Source: Galerina marginata (lineage: Eukaryota > Basidiomycota > Agaricomycetes > Agaricales > Galerinaceae). From it: 64,000 nt of DNA. The stretch covers positions 496,001 through 560,000 of the forward strand of contig JAECYW010000013.1 of the NCBI GenBank assembly GCA_023014335.1, read 5' to 3'. Positions 35,594 to 51,141 of the stretch are shown piece after piece (the stretch's first letter is position 1; each line of letters opens with the position of its first letter). Under the pieces are notes generated by a model. It was not told where the DNA came from. It saw only the letters and a list, made by a program, of their open reading frames with translations, and ran no database searches. Both the position numbers and the translations under genes were made by a program.

Positions 35594-38455
35594 ATGCAGC
35601 TCGTCGACGCCGCTATCGATTCTCCGATGGACTGGAACGAGGCTACACTGGAAATGGAGGATTTCCCTCAAGTCATTGGCTATCATGGACCAACTTGCAA
35701 CTACCAAAGCGATTGCGCCCAAGCTGGGACCAGTCGCTCGATCTGTGGACTCGTTGCGCTGAACTGTGCCCGTTTGGCCTTGAAACTGGATGCTGAAGAT
35801 GCAGAAATGGAATCTTTCCCGCGGCGCTTGATATCTCAGGCAATGGTCAACGTGAGCGCCCAATTTGATGTTGGCTTCCATTGGATTGATGATATTAATC
35901 GCCTCGACATAGGAAATGATGGCTATAGCCAATTTAAATGATCTAAAAGTCGAAAATCATCTAGATATTGAAGAGCTTCTTGAAATCCCTATCTTCGAAG
36001 AAACATTTGTCGCCAAGCCGACAACAGACGACGTACAGTCTGTCGATGATCTAAAGAACATATTGTCGTACGTCGTAAAATCTTGAAAATCCCGTGCCGC
36101 TTCTGAATCACCACCGGCAATTAGGAATTGTTTTCCTGACACCTCTACGAAGGTCCGGGTAGCAGTCTTCAGCAGCAACGCAGAAGTCGTCGTCTGCCTC
36201 AAATTCCCCCATAATGAAGCTTGTCTATATGGCCTCTACGACTCACACATTCGTCGAAACCACCTTGACGGTCCAGCATTCACTTTATCAGGAGACCTCG
36301 ACGAGTTTTCGAATATTCTCCACCAGATTCTATTCCAGTCCATTTCCGACACTCCTTCCAGTGACAAATTTTCTGCTTATGTTTTGGAACCTAAAGTGGA
36401 TGCACACAAACGGGATATACATCATTTGTTGGCAAGGAGTGCTGTATATCTTTCTCGCAAACAAATGGCTTCCGACGCCACGCATACCGGTCAACCTTTC
36501 TCAGAATATGATCATCTTTCGCTTCTACGAGCACGAGCCGAAACCTTGAGGAAAATGCGAAGTCAAGAGTTTCCAGATTCGCAGCCTACCTCCGCCTCGT
36601 CAAAGTCGGAACATAGTAGAGGAAAGAAGCCATCGACCGAACCCCGCCACCGTGGTGAATTCGGATGGCAGCTATCACTCTTGAACCCCACTCCTGTTTC
36701 GACAAACTCAGGCAATCACGAAGATGGCCAAAAGCCGACCACTATCGCATCATCTGATAGCTCTTATGATATTTCCAACAAGGAAAATATCCCTCCGCCG
36801 TCCGGCCTTTCAAGAGCCAGTGAATACAACTGGTTAACATCTTTTGTGCAAGGGTCTACTGAACAGGAAAAAGACGACACCGTGCCTTCCCTGCCACCTA
36901 AAGAGGATCCCCCTCTAAAGTCTGTACTGACACATGGTCGAAGCGGAGAATTTGGATGGCAATTGGCGTTACAGCAGCAAACAGGAAATGGGACAGGCAT
37001 TGAATCTGGGGAAGCAGCGTCGTCGAAGGCGGCACTGTCTGGTCAACAATCGCCTGATATAGTGAAGGACAGTGATACATGGGAAACCGCTCTTCTTCAG
37101 CAACTGCAAGAAGAGGAGGAGATAACCGCCTCGCTTTCTAATCATGTTTCTGGAGAACACGCTTGGCTTGTCGCATTGCAGAAGCGAGTGCAGAACGGGG
37201 AGAATAGTGAGTCTAAGGGCGCCGGCTCTTCTTCTCTCTCCCGCTCAGAGCTGGATTGGCAACTGGCCGTACAACTGCAACAAGAGGTGTACCGCGACGA
37301 GGGTTTCGGCCCTGTGAAAGAACCATCGCCACGCATCGTTGTCGAATGCGACGAGGACGGTGATATGGTTGCGGACGCTCCTCCATCATACTCTCGGAAT
37401 AAGAACTATCTGCATGTACCGGCTTGGAGAGGTTCCGAGGACACATCAACTTTTAACACATTGGACATTCCAAGTCAGTCCTCGTCTCAACAGTTCGAAT
37501 GTGGCGTATGCGGAGAAATGCATAATGCAACTGAAAAGTTGAGCCTCACTGAATGCGGTCACAATTTCTGTAAAGAATGTCTCACGACGTTCACCAAAAC
37601 GAAAATCGAAGAAGGTCGATACCCCATCTTTTGCCCGGAATGTCTTGCCCAACGTCTAAGGAACAGCAGGAGTCGTCAGTCCCGATTATTATTTTACTGA
37701 TAGATTTTTTCGCTAACGTCTTCTCACAGAAGTTACGCCGGATATCGTTGAGAAATTGAATATTACCAAGGATGAGCTTCAGAGGTTAGAAGAGCTTCAG
37801 CTAGTCGCCCATTCTATTACATTAGAATGTCCAAGGTCAGTTCGACACGGCGATTCCCAGTACTTTCCTTTGTCTCAGCTATTTCTAGGTGCAAGGAGTC
37901 GATGAACGTTGATCGAGAGCAGTATGGGGAGCAGAGCGTCATTATCTGTCCTCTTCCTAGATGTGGTCACAGGTGGTGTAAAAGCTGCCTGAAAACATTG
38001 GCAAGCTCCGAAGAAAACCACCGCTGCAAGAATGGTAATATAGACCGGCTGATGAGGAAGAAAGGATGGAAATACTGCCCCGGTCAGCTCTGTGTTCGTC
38101 CTTGGTCATCCATGACACTAATGACAAACCCTATTTTACGTAGGATGTAGAACGCCTGTGCAAAAAGAGTCTGGGTGCAACCACATGACAGTGAGATACT
38201 GGTCGCATTCCATTCTTGTTTAATTCATTGACCAACGGTATTGCAGTGTGGGGCTCCTGGCTGCAATGTGTAAGCGCTACTCTTCCGTTTATTTGCACTG
38301 ACAATTAACTTCAGACTTTGTTTAGTCATTTCTGCTACAAGTGCGGAGTGCTCATGATAGATACTACTAATGGGGGCGACGTCGGAACTGCAGTGACTGA
38401 ACACTATCTAAACTGCCGCTTGTTCGAGAAGAGGTTGAAATGCACGATCCAATGA
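35594..38455 (+). CDS. RBR-type E3 ubiquitin ligase with N-terminal protease-like region and UIM/MIU-like repeats
   Basis: Eight exons in phase: 35594-35851, 35913-36067, 36125-37674, 37730-37835, 37889-38082, 38144-38190, 38247-38269 (23 nt) and 38326-38455, giving 820 aa. The C-terminal RBR is complete: RING1 (CGVCGEMHNATEKLSLTECG, then HNFCKECL and FCPEC), IBR (LECPRCKESMNVDRE; ICPLPRCGHRWCKSC), and RING2 (YCPGCRTPVQKESGCNHMTC, then FCYKCG), whose Cys in GCNHM is the catalytic position in HHARI/Parkin. The middle holds six motifs like GEFGWQLALQQQ and SELDWQLAVQLQQE, resembling ubiquitin-interacting helices. The first 240 residues contain SRSICGLVALNCARLAL (Cys51) and YGLYDSHIRRNHLDGPAF (DxH near residue 177), reminiscent of papain-fold cysteine peptidases. 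That last part is inference. Confidence 0.85.
36655..37300 (+). repeat. Six degenerate W-x-[LT]-[AS] ubiquitin-binding-like repeats
   Basis: Within the RBR gene, six short motifs recur at irregular spacing: GEFGWQLSLLNPT, SEYNWLTSFVQG, GEFGWQLALQQQTG, DTWETALLQQLQEEEE, GEHAWLVALQKRV and SELDWQLAVQLQQE. They share an acidic or small residue pair, a Trp, then LAxQLQ-like residues. The LAxxLQxE core resembles MIU/UIM ubiquitin-binding helices. Ubiquitin binding is inferred. Confidence 0.6.
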
Positions 38456-38557
38456 GGATACTGTACATGGTACTTGCTTGTATTTTTAGAACAACACGAT
38501 TATGTAATCAAGATTTGCACTTGCACCGCGACTTTGCGCTTTTCATATTCCAATAAA

Positions 38558-40800
38558 ATGGTCGAGCCTCATCTGGTGGACAAAAAGGCGTCGTTCGCAG
38601 CCTTCTCACATACCCTGGATGCCCGAATACTTAGAGCCCTCGCAGACTCTGGTTTTGCCCGTCCAACGCTTGTCCAGGCAAAAGCAATTCCTCTCGCCCT
38701 CGAAAGTCGTGACATCCTCGCCCGTGCACGGACAGGAAGTGGAAAGACGGCAGCATACTGCATTCCGATAGTGCAGAAAATTCTGAGTACGAAAAATGTG
38801 GGTGGGTTTGCTATCGTCAATTCCTGACGTTGGACTAATTGATTACCGCAAGAACCTTAATCTTGAGGACGGAAGTCGGCAAGCAACCAGAGCTTTGATT
38901 CTTGTGCCAACAAGGGAGCTCTCAGAACAAGTAACAGCCTCTCTGAAGACACTTCTGTCATATTGTGATAAGGACATCATTGTATCTAATGTAGCATCTG
39001 GGACGACGTCTCATTTACAACGGTCCGTTGAATCTTTTCCCGGGTAGGTTTCATTGACCCAAACTGTGTAGGACACTGCTTTCAGATAAACCCGATATCG
39101 TCATTGCAACACCCTCTAGAGCACTTGGTCTATTACAATCAAAAATTCTCTCACTTTCATCACTGGAATGTCTCGTCATCGACGAAGCTGATCTTATTCT
39201 TTCATATGGTCATGATGAAGATGTTCGGCACATCTTCAACGGTGGCTATCTCCCGAAAGTATATCAATCCTTTTTGATGAGTGCCACCATGACGGAGGAT
39301 GTTGAACTGTTGAAAGGTCTTGCTCTGAGGAATCCAGTACGCCAAGTTTTGGCTTTCTCAAAATTCCGCCTGACCTTGTAATTAGGCCATATTAAAACTG
39401 GAAGAAGGAGAGGATGAAGCAGCCCTTTTGAGTCAATATGCTGTTAGGTTCGTTCGTACGATATTCCTAGTGTACGATAACTTTGACCGGATATTTACAG
39501 GTGCTCTGAAGTCGACAAATTCCTTCTTACATATGTCATTCTCAAACTCAAGCTAATTAAAGGGAAAACCATTATCTTTGTGAACGACGTCGACCGGAGT
39601 TATCGCCTCAAACTTTTCCTGGAGCAATTTTCAATAAAAAGCTGTGTTCTGAACTCCGAGCTTCCACTGAATTCCAGGTATGCTCGCTCTCTTACCTTTC
39701 TTTCCTGTCTGGACTTCATTACAACTGGTTAGATACCATGTGGTGCAAGAGTTTAATAAAGGGGTTTACGACTACATTATTGCTACAGACGAGAGCGGCG
39801 CGAATGAACCTGACACAGAAGAGGAAGATGATGCGGAAGAGGAAGGTGAAGAAGAAGAGTGTGAGTCCAACTGCCTTCCTTTTTGAGCTAGCTTCTTATC
39901 ATGCGAATCTCAGTTACTTCCACGCAACGTGAACCAATACCTGCAGAAACATCGGAGTCCAGTTCATCCAAAACACCATCCAACAAACGGAAACGTGAAC
40001 CATCTCCTCCGTCACATAAATCCAGGAAACGCGATCGCAAGGACAAGGGCAAGGACAAAGAATATGGAGTCACTCGAGGGGTTGACTTTGTCGATGTCGC
40101 TTGTGTTTTAAATTTCGATCTACCGACGTCTTCGCGATCATATACACACAGAGTTGGGCGGACAGCCCGTGCAGGTCGTACTGGAATGTCGTTATCTTTC
40201 GTCGTTCCTAAAGACCTCTGGGGCAAGAACAAGGTAGTTGGTGGCTTGCCCAGCGCAGAGAAGGATGAAGGCGTCTTCAGCAAGATCGAGAAAGAACAAG
40301 GAGCAAGAGGCAGCAAAATAAAAGAGTATAATTTCGATATGAAGCAGGTAGAGGCATTCAGATATCGAATGGAAGACGCACTACGGAGTGTGACAAGATC
40401 GGCCATTCGAGAGGCTCGAGTGAAGGAGCTAAAAACAGAGATTCTGAACTCGGACAAGCTCAAGGTATTTCTCTCCACATACACTCTTCCAGTGCTGACA
40501 ATTCCTTTCTAGGCGCATTTCGAGGACAACCCTCTCGATCTTGAATTCTTGCGACACGACAAACCCCTACATCCCACACGAATTCAACCCCACATGAAGC
40601 ATGTACCGAAATACCTGTTGCCGCGGATCGCTCCTGTAGCAGGTGGAAATATAAATGGAGACCATGAGCAACCTAAACAATTCATACCTTTCAAAAAGGA
40701 TTCTGTGCGGGGTAAGAGTCGAGGAAGAGGTCGAGGAGGACGCGGTGGAAACGGCGGTAGCAGGAAAAAATCTGATCCCCTCAAAAAGTTCGGCCAATAA
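38558..40800 (+). CDS. DBP9: ATP-dependent RNA helicase Dbp9 (DDX56 type)
   Basis: A nucleolar DEAD-box helicase for 60S ribosomal subunit maturation. Starting [20 protein letters not shown], it shows the Q motif ([15 protein letters not shown]), motif [13 protein letters not shown], Ia VPTRELSEQ, Ib [38 protein letters not shown], a IIFVND strand, [15 protein letters not shown] and FVVPKDLWG. The insert between motifs IV and VI is long, acidic then basic ([33 protein letters not shown]), which is typical of Dbp9. The C-terminus is an RGG-like basic tail ([16 protein letters not shown]) ending DPLKKFGQ. Introns are short. One junction uses a GTAGGT donor near 39042 to reach [18 protein letters not shown]. 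Confidence 0.93.
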
Positions 40801-41139
40801 TTACATATACCAGTATGGTGGCCCATATTATACAAATTATCAGATTAAAAATATAAAGCTTGGTGCTTGGGTATTTTCCAAATGTAGTCGAATGCTATTG
40901 AAGGTCCAAGACGTCAAATGGGTTTGTGATAAAGGTGGAAGCAGAAATGTAGGTTGCAATGTAGGATGCAATGTAGGATGCAATGCAGCACTCAATTCAT
41001 GTTAGTTTTTGACAAATAGTCACTGCTAGGGTATGTAAAGCAACACAGATCAATAAAATCCCAGATTATAAAATACAAAGGTGTTAGTTTCCTGGACAGA
41101 TCTGGATCCAAGGGGCTCTTTCGCCGTTGCCTTGGATTC
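40801..41139. other. Convergent intergenic, Dbp9 / glycerol kinase
   Basis: Both neighbours end here. It holds the tandem 12-base repeat at 40946-40981 and otherwise AT-rich 3' sequence. Confidence 0.45.
40946..40981. repeat. 12-bp tandem repeat (aatgtaggwtgc x3)
   Basis: Three consecutive units aatgtaggttgc, aatgtaggatgc and aatgtaggatgc, followed by a partial aatgcag. The array lies in the convergent 3' region downstream of Dbp9. Function unknown; probably a minisatellite. Confidence 0.85.
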
Positions 41140-43213
<2,074 letters not shown>

Positions 43214-43402
43214 GGTATAATTAGCAATGGAGAAGCGGGGGGAGAAGCGACTGAAATGATAGGAAATTTGAGGCTTTATACCCCGCCTACACGCCCCGTG
43301 GACGCGGGGAAAGGCTGTCCATCTGGAGAGTAACATGGGCAATTACATTTACGGATGTCTACTTTCGGATGCGCTGTTCTACCGGGCCGAACGGTCCGTG
43401 GT

Positions 43403-45733
<2,331 letters not shown>

Positions 45734-47508
45734 AGGAGTACAAGGATGTCGCAGAAGAGATTCACAGAAAGATGGGGCGCCGGAGCATGTAGCTTTCTAA
45801 AATTCTACCCAGCTATGGATCACGGTCACTCCAAGCTTGATTCAAAAAAGGAGCGAGAACATAAACGCTACGGTGCGCATGCGTTTCTGCCACTGGGGTC
45901 GGTTGTCAGCACGGATGTTCAGCTTGAGTTTGAAGCAATACACAGTGAGCATGAACAGGAGGCGACCTCAGCGTATATATCCAACACTGCCAAAAACACA
46001 ACCAAATAACGCGCGTCACCGACATGCCCCAACTTCAAACTTGACACTACCATATCGATCCGAAAGGTTTGGCAATTGCGCTGTACGAGTTGCAATTGCG
46101 CGCAAGCACCCTGCAGACTGCAGTTGTTTCAATGTTTGTGGTCGAGCTTTGCGCCAACTATCCTGCATTGCGTCATGTTAACCGCGATCACTGTCGGCCA
46201 GATTATTCAAGGTCAGCCACCTCCCAGGTGTATAAAGGACCTCGAATCGCGGCTATTCTTCCCTAATCTAACCCAGGTTTTTCAGCGTTTCTTACTGGTT
46301 CGTTCCTCGCTCTCCCTATTCACCCCACCTACCTTCTGGCTTTTGGCAGGACATTGCCTTGCAAAGCGGCAACTGCCCGCAAGAAATTGGCTCCTAGTAC
46401 GTTCGCCATTCGATCCGTTTATCCTGTCTGACTTGCGATTTGATAGGACCAAAAAAAATCAATGGCCTCCGACGCGGGTTCAGCCTATCCCTATCTTAGG
46501 AGACGGAGAACTGGGCTCGGTTGTGCCGCGGACCCCCAACCACATCGACCGTTCAGTATGAGGATCCTTGGGCCCGATACGTGCTCGCCTTCGTTGGATT
46601 TGTCTATTTCGTCTGACGTCTGGAAGTGGACAGGAAAGAAAAAATTGCTCGCGTCCCATTCTAGGCGATGTACTGTCTCCGTCGTGGTGGGCTCCTCTTC
46701 GGGGGCTATTCCGCTGCTGGCTTAATCTTTTCCTCTCGCAGTTTTTCAACTGCATTCCTTCTGGTCTATGTCAATACCCACTAGGTTAGTCCGAGTCCGA
46801 TCGACGCCCATCCTGATCGGATAACTCATCGTGCTCTTAGGAGCCATCAAGTTGGCTCGGCGGCGGGCGTCCTTACGATATGCCAGTGCGTAACCTGCAT
46901 CACTAGCCGTACACTTGACCTTCAGAGGCATTGCGGCTTTCGACCGGAGACTATCGCGGTTAGTCCTCAATAACCTGGACACCAGACTTCTGCCACTGGT
47001 TCGATCGTCGCTCTTAACTGTCTACTGGCAAGGACGTCACGCTCATGAAATGGTCGAAGGTGAGGTCTTGATAATCTGAGTTATAACCTACCCTGATGAT
47101 ACTGTTGGTTGTTAACCACTGACCACTTGCCACGGCAGTGATCACCTCCAGTCACAATCTCACCTTACTGATTCTAATCAGTCGGACAATCGTAATGTCC
47201 AGTGTGCTTGTGCAAACGTTGGGGGGAATATTTCTTTGCACGAAATTTAGCGTCGCAGAGCTCCTCGTTCAGCTTCCATGTAGACAGTATCATTTCCACG
47301 TGTATTGTGATTATGATTACTTAGAGCTCCAATCAGAAAGCATTACTAGTGAACCATAGTAGTAATGTAATTAACTGTGACCATCGCAAAAGTTACTATT
47401 AGCTCTATTAGCCGGTGAGAGACACACATGACTGTTTGCTGAGTTTTAAACACAACACAACCTTGATTGCTCAGTGTTGTCCCGCGCTGACCAGGCTCTT
47501 CCGTGAAC
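45734..47508. other. About 1.8 kb with possible small gene
   Basis: The mannosidase promoter lies at the left and the AP180 promoter at the right. Between them is a clear TATA box (46231) followed by short open frames. One minus-strand stretch at about 46760-46960 (KAAMPLKVKCTASDAGYALA) has protein-like composition. I cannot assemble a convincing gene. No mobile element was seen. Confidence 0.35.
46231..46236 (+). promoter_or_regulatory. TATA box of a possible small gene
   Basis: GGTGTATAAAGGACC is a strong TATA element on the plus strand. Downstream lie an intron-like GTACGT...GATAG (about 46399-46447), an ATG at 46462, and frames with hydrophobic stretches: YEDPWARYVLAFVGFVYF near 46560, and MYCLRRGGLLFGGYSAAGLI starting near 46669, ending TAG at about 46785. 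A small membrane protein split over short exons is possible, but I could not close the phases. Confidence 0.3.
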
Positions 47509-50500
47509 ATGTCCAGTTACGACAAGGTCGTGAAATTGGCCTGCAAGCCAAAGGCAGCAGCCCCCAAGGCTAAAGTGCGTATTCAAGCTGGACCGTCTCT
47601 TACGCACCTAATCTCAATTACTTGCAGTACATAGACCCCATCATAGCGGCGACCTGGTCCGATGACGGTGCTGTTCACGATGTCTGCAAGGCTCTATCCC
47701 CGCGGATTCGCGAACCCAACGCCATTGTGTGTTTTCTTCTCCTTTCTTTTACTATTCCGCAAATATCTTGAACCGTGTCGTCATGTCTAGGTCGCTTTCA
47801 AAGCTTTGATAGTACTTCACACTATGATACGGAATGGCGCTACCGACAACGTTCTATCGTATTTGTCATCTTCGGATGTTCTACGCCTACGGAACGTTTC
47901 TGCTGGAAACTGGGATGGTGAGACAGCTCTATTTCGACGTTCTTCCCTTCTCATACGGCCTCTCCCTCAGGTTATGTGGCCCCACAGAACTTGCAAAATT
48001 ATGCTCTCTACCTTGATTCAAGAATTCATGCCTACAAGGATCTCAAACATGATGCTGTGAAGGTACAGGCTGAAAACAACCGTGACATGCGCAATTCTCA
48101 GTCTATTGAAGAGGACGGATATCGTGGCCGTAAGGATCGACCCACCAACCCGAATGCATCGGCCCCTACTAGGAGTAAGACAATCATGGGCAGGAAACTC
48201 AGGTCGATGACTGTGGAGAAGGGGCTGTTACGAGAAACCAAGGCCGTTCACAACGTGATAGATGCTTTGGTTGAATGTCGTGTACGTCAAGTCAATCTTG
48301 TTATCGCTGCTCTGCGACTTATATCACCCGACTTCAACAGTTTTATCTTGATGATCTGGAGGACGAATTAACTATTACCGCTTTGCGTATGTTGGTCAAA
48401 GATCTCTTGATTCTGTTCCAAGCTGGAAATGAGGGCGTCATAAATGTTTTGGGTTAGTACCCAGGTATCTATCGTACAGGTTCAACTGATTTGATTTCCT
48501 GGCCCTCCACAGAACATTATTTTGAAATGTCGCATGTGGATGCAAAGGAAGCCCTGGTGATCTACCGTCACTTCTGTAAACAGACAGAATACGTGGTTGA
48601 ATATCTTGGTGTCGCAAAAAAGCTCCAAAACTTGTTGAACGTGTCTATACCCAATCTAAAACACGTGCGTCCTCTCTTATTAGTTGAATTTCGATTCTGA
48701 TATTTTCTAGGCTCCTGTTTCGTTAGCCGGTGCACTGGAAGAATACCTCGACGATCCTAATTTTGAACAAAATCGGATCGAGTACAAGTCATCCAAAGCT
48801 GCCTCTGAGCGAGTGACAAAACCGAACGGAAAGCAGGCCACTTCATGTAAGCGTTTTGAATCCGCAAACGCCAATACATGTTGATTTAGAATTAATCCTA
48901 AAGCGACAGCTGCTAACCAAGATACCTCAGCAAAGTCTCCGACTAAAGTTTCATTTGCTAGTACAAGTTCAAGCAAAGAGGCTGCTCCGAAAACGACGGC
49001 CCCAGAAAGTAAAGATGTTTCAGATTTCTTTTCTGCAATCGAGGAAGAACAACCCACAATGTTCAATCCACAGACCAATAGGTGAGGCACCAATATGCTA
49101 GATGGATGCGACAACTAATTTTTTCAGTCCAAGCGCGGCTTATTTCCAACAACAAGGCGCCGCGAATCCATTTGCGCAAATGGCAATGGCAACTGGGCAA
49201 CCCTTCATGCAACATACCCAAATTGGCGTCCAACCAACAGGCTTTATCGTGCCACAGCCCACTGCTATGCCCCAGCAAATTGTTATGCCTCAACAACCAA
49301 ACCCTTTCGGGAATTTCTTGACTGCTCAAGCCCCACAGCAAACTGGACATCGTCCATTCTCTTCTTACCTACAACCTCAGGCCACAAGTTTCGTCCAGCA
49401 GCCTCAGCAAACTGGCTTCCTGCAACCGCAAGCTACAGGCGCGAACCCCTTCCGGCAAAGTATGCTTGTACCACAGACTACAGGGATGGCTCTATTCGGT
49501 GGCGCCAATCCCCAGACACAAGGATCAAGCAACCAAATGCAAAATTCTCAAGTGATTCAGGGGTTGAATATGGGCCCTACCTCAACGGCATCTGGCCCTC
49601 AGCCCTTCACTCCACAAGCATCGGCACCAGCCTTTGGCTTTGCGACTCCACAAGCGCCGTCATCAGCACTACCATTTGCTGCTCCTAAACCTTCATTTTT
49701 TACATCTGGGCCAAACAACACACCAGCGCGGCCGGCGTCTACCCCGTTGACCTCGACTAACTCGACTTTGTCGTCTACTCCCCAACCCGTAAAGTCTCAC
49801 CAAACAGGGACCCGAAACCCCTTCGGACCCATTGTGAGCGCTCAACCTCCTGTACCTAAACCACCCACGCTCTTTGAATTATCTTCAATATCCTTATCCA
49901 ATGCAAGTACAAATCATCAAACCCCGACTAACCAGCCCCAAGCAAGTCAACAACCACAGCAAACTGGGTTCAATAGTTTCGCTTTCCTTAACAGCTCACT
50001 AAACCCAGGAGCCACGGATATCTCAGGAGTTGCATCGTCTTTCGCTTTCTCGAATCCCAGTAAGCCAAACACGAATGCAGCTACGAACCCAACGGGTAGT
50101 ACTAGCCCTCTTTCATCTCAGAACACGTCAACTACTACGACATCTGGCTCGACATTCTCCGACTCGTTCTTCAATTCCTCATTATCAAGCCAACCCACCG
50201 GGGCGACAAATACCTCATCTTCACCCTCATTACAAGCACCGTCCACTGCCCCGGTCAAGTCACACCTCACAGGATTCGTGGGGCTAAAACCCTTCAAACC
50301 CTCATCATCATTTGGAGCCTCACTAATGGACTCGTTGCCTCCCATTCCCGGGTCAGGACCAACAACGCCTGCCGTGACCGGCCTTCCATCCCCAAATGGA
50401 ACAAACTCGTCTACGGGCGGGAATTTATTTGCCTCAGCTACTTCGCAACCAGCCGCTCAGAATGGCGTTCCTACAAATAATTTCAGTTTTTTGAACACTC

Positions 50501-50772
50501 AGCCCACAGGTGCGATGGGCGGCTTTGGCGGCTCATCCTTTGGATCCACGTTGGGTGTAGGCCTTCGACCGCAGATGACGGGAGGTGGTGCCGCCAACCC
50601 TTTCCGAGCGTCAATGGCTGGGGGACCGATGGCTGGTGGACCATCAGCCGGGACTTCCTCATTCCTACCATCAGCTGGGGGTTCGTTTGGCGTGTCTCAG
50701 CCATTCGGTAACGGAATGTTTGGGGGTCAGCAGCAGCAGCAGCAGCAAAAGGCGGTGAACTCATTGATTTAA
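47509..50772 (+). CDS. AP180/CALM-type endocytic adaptor (ANTH domain)
   Basis: Clathrin adaptor that binds PI(4,5)P2 and cargo at endocytic sites. The N-terminal ANTH domain is spread over short exons: MSSYDKVVKLACKPKAAAPK carries the lysine-rich lipid-binding segment, then AATWSDDGAVHDVCKALSPR, VAFKALIVLHTMIRNGATDN, a stretch containing NYALYLDSRIHAYKDLKHD, ALRMLVKDLLILFQAGNEGV and ALVIYRHFCKQTEYVVEYLG. The C-terminal half (exon from about 49127) is disordered and rich in Gln, Pro, Ser and Thr, with five NPF motifs for EH-domain partners (e.g. AANPFAQ, QPNPFGN, ANPFRQS). Six exact [LIVM]xxQxTG sites match the Ark1/Prk1 target motif. A run of seven Gln codons (CAG repeat, 50728-50748) precedes the end. 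Equivalent to yeast Yap1801/Yap1802. Confidence 0.9.
50728..50748 (+). repeat. CAG microsatellite (polyglutamine) in AP180 homologue
   Basis: Six CAG codons plus one CAA encode seven glutamines eight residues before the stop codon. Length is probably polymorphic. Confidence 0.85.
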
Positions 50773-51141
50773 CTTTCTTCGTAGTAGTACCTTCCTTGCA
50801 TTCTATCGTTGGTTGATTAGATTACACGCTCTTCCTATCTTTGGGACACTTCTCCTGTCATGTATTTTCTTTGTTCCCTCCTTTTTATTCGCCTACTGTG
50901 TACAAGTTCATGTTAATTCTTTATCTACTTAGTTTGTCGTCACGTTTTTGGGTCCATGCCACTCCTTGAAAGACATTATATAACCACCTTTGGCACTGTG
51001 ACTCTTTTCTCACCATCAGCCTCATTCGGTTGCCTCCCATCTTGCACATACACCTTAACCTTCTCCAAACTCGATCGGTGGAATGACCTCGTAAGTCGTG
51101 CTTAGCCTTCCAGAAGCCTGGCAAGCTCTATAACATGTATA
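50773..51141. other. Intergenic, AP180 3' region / NASP promoter
   Basis: Tandem plus-strand genes flank this spacer. It is pyrimidine-rich in its first part, consistent with a 3' end, and contains no open frame of note. Nothing else seen. Confidence 0.4.

Noticed and set aside
39888..40484. 198-codon minus-strand open frame
   Set aside because: It lies fully antisense to the Dbp9 exon encoding motif VI; no domain of its own.
46076..46561. 161-codon plus-strand open frame before AP180
   Set aside because: It spans the TATA box and probable leader intron, is Cys/Pro/Leu-rich in a chance-like way, and has no domain.
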